Shown here piece after piece: positions 6,490-9,289 of a DNA stretch of 9,289 nt. The stretch spans positions 1 through 9,289 of the forward strand of contig CAKTQE010000073.1 in the NCBI GenBank assembly GCA_934593275.1, in the 5' to 3' direction. The stretch is from an uncultured Oscillospiraceae bacterium (GTDB lineage Bacteria > Bacillota > Clostridia > Oscillospirales > Oscillospiraceae). The position numbers were made by a program, and so were the translations under genes. Each line of letters starts with the position of its first letter. The stretch's first letter is position 1. Below the pieces are notes generated by a model that saw only the letters and a list, made by a program, of their open reading frames with translations, was not told the DNA's origin and ran no database searches.

Positions 6490-7536
6490 TTACAGGTGGC
6501 GGATGCCGGCCAGTTCTTCCCGAACATAGTCGGTGGTCAGCAGCTTCTTGACGGTACCCTCTACATCCAGTCTTGTGGTGTTGTGGCTGGTGTAGGCCTC
6601 GTCGGCTTCGGTGTGTACCTGGCCCTGGACCACGAATTTGTCATAGTTTAAGTCCCGGCTGTCGGCGGCGACCCGGAAATAATCTCCCATGTCTTGGGCG
6701 CGGAGCCGCTCTTCCCGGGTCATCAGGGTCTCACAGAGCTTTTCGCCGTGGCGGGTGCCGATGATGTTGGTGCCGGTGTCTCCGAACAGCTGCTGCACGG
6801 CCTTGGCAAGGTCTCCGATGGTGGAGGCATCGGCCTTTTGGATAAACAGGTCGCCGGGATTGGCGTGGAGGAACGCAAAGCGCACCAGTTCCACCGCCTC
6901 GTCCAGGTTCATGAGGAACCGGGTCATGTTGGGGTCGGTAATGGTAATGGGTTTGCCTGCGTGAATCTGGTCAATGAAAAGGGGAATGACGCTGCCCCGG
7001 GAACACATGACGTTGCCGTAGCGGGTGCAGCAAATGGTGGTGCCGCCCCGTTCCGCGGCCACCCGGGCATTGGCGTAAATCACATGCTCCATCATGGCCT
7101 TGGAAATGCCCATGGCGTTGATGGGATAGGCGGCCTTGTCGGTGGACAGGCACACCACCCGCTTGACCCCGGCATCGATGGCGGCATGGAGCATATTGTC
7201 GGTACCCTCAATATTGGTCTTGACCGCCTGCATGGGGAAAAACTCACAGGAGGGGACCTGCTTCAGGGCGGCGGCATGGAAAATGTAGTCCACCCCAGGC
7301 ATGGCATCCCGGATGGATTGGAGGTCACGGACATCGCCTACGTAAAATTTGACCTTGGAGGCGGTGTCCGGGTGGGCGGCCTGGAGCTGGTGGCGCATAT
7401 CGTCCTGCTTTTTCTCATCCCGGGAGAAAATGCGGATCTGGCCAATGTCGCTGTCCAGGAAGTGCTTCAAGACGGTGTTGCCGAAAGAGCCGGTACCGCC
7501 GGTGATCATCAAAGTCGCGCCGGAAAATTCTGACAT
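6490..7536 (-). CDS. capE: CapE/WbjB-type UDP-GlcNAc 4,6-dehydratase/5-epimerase
   Basis: This extended SDR enzyme starts the UDP-L-FucNAc route by dehydrating UDP-GlcNAc at C4-C6 with inversion at C5. The 348-residue protein matches the family length. It has the NAD(P)-binding loop TGGTGSFG (12-19), GDVRD (67-71), FHAAALKQVP (86-95), and the catalytic segment STDKAAYPINAMGISKAMME (131-150). In that segment D133 and K134 are the dehydratase pair, while M142 replaces the Tyr of the usual YxxxK and K146 is kept. This MGISK variant is characteristic of CapE relatives as opposed to PseB/FlaA1, and supports the assignment. The ATG follows the glycosyltransferase stop by 2 nt, with AAAGGA inside the upstream gene's last codons as ribosome binding site. 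It acts in the cytosol and supplies CapF. Confidence 0.92.
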   Translation of the reverse strand: MSEFSGATLMITGGTGSFGNTVLKHFLDSDIGQIRIFSRDEKKQDDMRHQLQAAHPDTASKVKFYVGDVRDLQSIRDAMPGVDYIFHAAALKQVPSCEFFPMQAVKTNIEGTDNMLHAAIDAGVKRVVCLSTDKAAYPINAMGISKAMMEHVIYANARVAAERGGTTICCTRYGNVMCSRGSVIPLFIDQIHAGKPITITDPNMTRFLMNLDEAVELVRFAFLHANPGDLFIQKADASTIGDLAKAVQQLFGDTGTNIIGTRHGEKLCETLMTREERLRAQDMGDYFRVAADSRDLNYDKFVVQGQVHTEADEAYTSHNTTRLDVEGTVKKLLTTDYVREELAGIRHL

Positions 7537-7538
7537 AG

Positions 7539-8654
7539 TTATATTCCTTTCTGTAGGTCCGCCAGAATGCGCAGATGGTCGGCGGCCATGGTTTCTATTG
7601 TATAGGGGCGAATGGATTGCAGTGCCGCGGCCCCCAGGGCGGCGGTGTTGGGAATGGCCTCGGTAATGGCCTGACGCAGGGCGTGGACGTTTTCGGAGGG
7701 GACCAGATAGCCGTTTTCACCGTTTTTGATCAGTTCCAACCCGGCATTGCAGCGGTTGGTGGTAATGACCCCCAGGCCGTAGGCCATGGCTTCCGCAACT
7801 ACCAGCCCCCAGATGTCCTCCCGGGTGGGAAGAACAAACAGGTCTGCCGCCAGGTAGTAGTCTTCCAATTGCTCCTTGGTCTTGAAGCCCACGAAATGGA
7901 CGTTGGTCAGATCGTTTTCCCGGGCGTAGGTCATGTATTCTTCCGTAGGCTCTCCGCCCACGATGTAAACGCCGATGTGCTTGTCCAGGGTGTTGACGGC
8001 TCCCAGAAGAATGTCAAAGCCTTTCCGGGGAATGAACTGGCCGATGGAGAGGATCATTTTCTCCTCCGGGATGTGAAGCTTCTTTCGGTACTGCTGCTTT
8101 TCTTTAGGAGAAATGGGGGCGGGCAGAATGTCCGATTCCCGCAAAGAGGAAAAATGATACCGCCGCAGAGCCTCCTGGGTGGCACCGTAGTGCAGATAAT
8201 ACCGGTCCAGCTCCCGGCAGGTGGACAAATACAGCCGCGCCCCCCGGATGGACTGGGCTTTCAGCCACTCCTTTGGCCCGCCGCCGTTTTTTACAAAGGC
8301 ACCGTCTGCCTCCAGACAGTAGGGGATCCGTCTGGCCTTGCACCAGAAGATGGCCAGAAGCTCCGTGGGTGAAGAGTTGCCGGAAATAATAATGGCATCC
8401 CAGTCCTTTGTCAGCCAGGGTAGCACCCCAGGACAAATGGCCTTATCCACATCCGTGGAGCGACCCTTTAAAAACACGGTCTCGTAGCTTCCCTGCTGCG
8501 GAGCCGTCCACTTCTTGTCCCGCTCCGCGGAGGCATGAAGCTGATACAGCACAGTAAGCTGACACAACCGACTCATCTCGTCAAAAAACGCCACCCGATA
8601 CGGTGACGGCACATTGGCCAAAAACAAAACCCGGGGCATTAACTTTCCCCCCAT
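7539..8654 (-). CDS. GT4-family glycosyltransferase
   Basis: The protein has a GT-B fold glycosyltransferase layout. Its N-terminal Rossmann half starts PRVLFLANVPSPYRVAFFDEM, and the linker-to-C-terminal half has SIGQFIPRKGFDILLGA, the donor-binding loop of family GT4. In TREDIWGLVVAEAMA an Asp replaces the first Glu of the EX7E motif, which is common in this subgroup. The likely donor is UDP-L-FucNAc made by the genes downstream; this is inferred from context. No membrane segment is visible, so it should act at the inner membrane face. The reading frame is open up to an ATG at 8690, but that would lie only about 8 nt from the predicted transcription start and has no ribosome binding site. 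I chose the ATG at 8654, which follows GGGGGAGG by 4 nt; 8639 (MPRVLF), where homologues usually begin, is nearly as good. It is the first gene of the operon. Confidence 0.85.
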   Translation of the reverse strand: MGGKLMPRVLFLANVPSPYRVAFFDEMSRLCQLTVLYQLHASAERDKKWTAPQQGSYETVFLKGRSTDVDKAICPGVLPWLTKDWDAIIISGNSSPTELLAIFWCKARRIPYCLEADGAFVKNGGGPKEWLKAQSIRGARLYLSTCRELDRYYLHYGATQEALRRYHFSSLRESDILPAPISPKEKQQYRKKLHIPEEKMILSIGQFIPRKGFDILLGAVNTLDKHIGVYIVGGEPTEEYMTYARENDLTNVHFVGFKTKEQLEDYYLAADLFVLPTREDIWGLVVAEAMAYGLGVITTNRCNAGLELIKNGENGYLVPSENVHALRQAITEAIPNTAALGAAALQSIRPYTIETMAADHLRILADLQKGI

Positions 8655-8704
8655 TCGGCCTCCCCCTTTCGCCGCTTCCCAAAACGGCATCGTATATTAA
8701 GGTG

Positions 8705-8734
8705 ATTATACCACAGTAAAACGGAAAGTGTCAA
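8705..8734 (-). promoter_or_regulatory. Consensus sigma-A promoter of the operon
   Basis: On the minus strand a perfect -35 TTGACA (8729-8734) and a perfect -10 TATAAT (8705-8710) are separated by 18 nt. TGG before the -10 also gives an extended -10. Transcription should start near 8698, leaving about 44 nt of leader before the chosen ATG at 8654. This is a strong promoter by sequence, and the only good one found for the six-gene operon. Confidence 0.85.
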
Positions 8735-8744
8735 CAAGTTGACA
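8729..8744. promoter_or_regulatory. 16-bp palindrome over the -35 box, possible operator
   Basis: TGTCAAC-AA-GTTGACA (plus strand) is a perfect palindrome with 7-bp arms and a 2-nt centre. It covers the whole -35 hexamer. A regulator dimer bound here would block RNA polymerase, so repression is the simplest guess. The half-site TGTCAAC also resembles the heptamer unit at 2451-2520, so it could be a repeat fragment instead. Confidence 0.45.
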
Positions 8745-8789
8745 AGCCACAGGGGAGAATTCCCAATTCGGGGAGTGGTATGCGGCCTT

Positions 8790-8927
8790 GGCTCCCCTGA
8801 AAGGGGAGCTGGCTCGGCGCAGCCGAGACTGAGAGGTTGCTTTTCGGCACGAAAAGCCTCTGCCGCAGGCAGAATACGGGCGTTCTTTCCTTTCAGTGAC
8901 GGAAACCATTTGTCAGCTTTGCTGACA
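8790..8927. repeat. Cluster of five short perfect hairpins
   Basis: Perfect stems with tiny loops follow each other: GCTCCCCT/AGGGGAGC (8791-8809), CTCGGC/GCCGAG (8813-8827), GCTTTTCG/CGAAAAGC (8839-8857), TCTGCC/GGCAGA (8859-8873) and TGTCAGC/GCTGACA (8911-8927). This resembles the intergenic GGCTCCCCT...AGGGGAGC repeat family of Faecalibacterium-like genomes (recalled). It lies upstream of the operon promoter. No gene or credible open frame overlaps it. Confidence 0.65.
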
Positions 8928-8960
8928 GCTTCTCTGTTCGGAAGACCAAGAGCCTACGTG

Positions 8961-9072
8961 GTACGCCGGAAGAGACTCGGTACATGATGGTGTCGCAGCG
9001 TTTAGCCGCTGCGATGGAACTGCCACTGGCAGTTCCATTTAGATGGTTCGAGTCCCTTCCGGCGCGTTGTAC
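8961..9072. repeat. Nested palindromic element with three-way-junction fold
   Basis: An outer stem pairs 8964-8979 with 9049-9064 at 15 of 16 positions. Inside it sit two perfect hairpins: TCGCAGCG/CGCTGCGA (8993-9014) and TGGAACTGCC/GGCAGTTCCA (9015-9037). GTAC flanks the outer stem on both sides (8961-8964, 9069-9072). The right arm contains GGTTCGAGTCC (9045-9055), which looks like a tRNA T-arm, but the rest does not fold as a tRNA. It could be a small non-autonomous element or a structured RNA. Confidence 0.55.
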
Positions 9073-9211
9073 CGCAGGGGGGAGAATTCTGCCCACACCC
9101 CTACGGGGTGCGTTCAGAATTCTCGGGACTCTCCCACGGGCTAAAAACACTCCACCGGAGTGTTTTTACGGCAGCTGCGCTGCCGCCGCCCTTTCGAGTC
9201 CCTTCCGGCGC
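9047..9211 (+). repeat. 19-nt direct repeats enclosing a hairpin module
   Basis: TTCGAGTCCCTTCCGGCGC occurs exactly at 9047-9065 and 9193-9211, and its inner part is also inverted at 8964-8979. Between the direct copies are GAGAATTCTG/CAGAATTCTC (9082-9124), enclosing CACCCC/GGGGTG (9096-9110), then AAAAACACTCC/GGAGTGTTTTT (9143-9167), which looks like a bidirectional terminator, then CGGCAG/CTGCCG (9169-9185). Repeated modules with one shared end suggest accretion or insertion at the same motif. Confidence 0.6.
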
Positions 9212-9216
9212 AAAAA

Positions 9217-9250
9217 GGGGCTGTCTCACTAAAAGGCAGCCCCCCAAAAA
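9217..9250. terminator. Stem-loop with flanking A-tracts, possible minus-strand terminator
   Basis: GGGGCTG (9217-9223) pairs with CAGCCCC (9237-9243). The A-tract on the left side (9212-9216) reads as TTTTT after the stem on the minus strand, so it would end a transcript entering from beyond the right edge. A second A-run follows at 9246-9250. It could end a minus-strand gene outside the window. Confidence 0.45.
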
Positions 9251-9258
9251 AGCAAAGG

Positions 9259-9285
9259 CCCGGCTCTTGCGTAGAGCCGGGTTTT
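9259..9285 (+). terminator. Intrinsic terminator-like hairpin
   Basis: CCCGGCTC (9259-9266) pairs perfectly with GAGCCGGG (9274-9281) around a 7-nt loop, and TTTT (9282-9285) follows on the plus strand. No plus-strand gene precedes it in this window. On the minus strand the stem is followed by CCTTTGCTTTTTT, so it may equally serve a minus-strand gene to the right. Confidence 0.55.
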
Positions 9286-9289
9286 GGCG

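Noticed and set aside
6694..7533. Plus-strand frame opposite capE
   Set aside because: Composition-driven shadow of capE with Gly/Val/His-rich, motif-free translation.
8655..8690. Longer glycosyltransferase start at 8690
   Set aside because: No ribosome binding site, extra residues not seen in the family, and nearly on top of the predicted transcription start.
9045..9065. tRNA gene suggested by GGTTCGAGTCC
   Set aside because: No anticodon or D-arm and no matching 5' acceptor strand; the upstream bases form unrelated perfect hairpins.
8961..9072. Integron attC site
   Set aside because: Nested palindrome has a superficial likeness, but the R' and R'' core boxes (GTTRRRY/RYYYAAC) are not found at its ends and no integrase gene is present.

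Overview
The window looks like a chromosomal segment of a gut-type Clostridia (Bacillota), most likely an Oscillospiraceae-like lineage. The evidence is Gram-positive style GGAGG ribosome binding sites, a GC-rich six-gene operon, and gene-free stretches packed with the short palindromic repeats that litter such genomes. The organism is an inference; there is no rRNA or tRNA here to settle it.

Left (1-406): no gene. It holds GC-rich hairpins, one half of a dispersed repeat that recurs inverted near 2219-2260, a small palindrome plus tandem 11-mer (201-241), and a good sigma-A promoter (317-345). This promoter drives one plus-strand gene, 407-2140. The gene is clearly AT-rich and encodes a protein I cannot match to a named family. 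It is a fusion of a DEDDh (DnaQ-like) 3'-5' exonuclease domain, a PD-(D/E)XK (RecB/Cas4-like) nuclease domain and two Cys4 zinc ribbons. It is the best candidate in the window for something undescribed, plausibly in genome defence or mobile DNA biology.

Middle gap (2141-2572): no gene. It contains a long imperfect hairpin just after the nuclease stop, overlapping hairpins that cannot form together, a tandem heptamer array and a terminator-like stem-loop where the two transcription units converge.

Right (2573-8654, all minus strand): one compact operon transcribed right to left. The order is GT4 glycosyltransferase, capE-type dehydratase/epimerase, left-handed beta-helix acyltransferase, capG-type 2-epimerase, capF-type reductase/cupin, and the N-terminal half of larC. 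CapE, CapF and CapG make the complete three-enzyme route from UDP-GlcNAc to UDP-N-acetyl-L-fucosamine. The glycosyltransferase and acyltransferase presumably transfer and decorate that or a related sugar. No flippase, polymerase or initiating transferase is present, so this is not a full capsule locus. The orphan LarC1, a nickel-pincer cofactor protein without its CTP-binding LarC2 half, is an odd last gene. A consensus promoter with a 16-bp palindrome over its -35 box precedes the operon (8705-8744).

Right end (8745-9289): no gene. It is a dense run of perfect hairpins, including a nested three-way-junction-like element bounded by a motif that resembles a tRNA T-arm and 3' end and recurs as a 19-nt direct repeat, then two terminator-like stem-loops.
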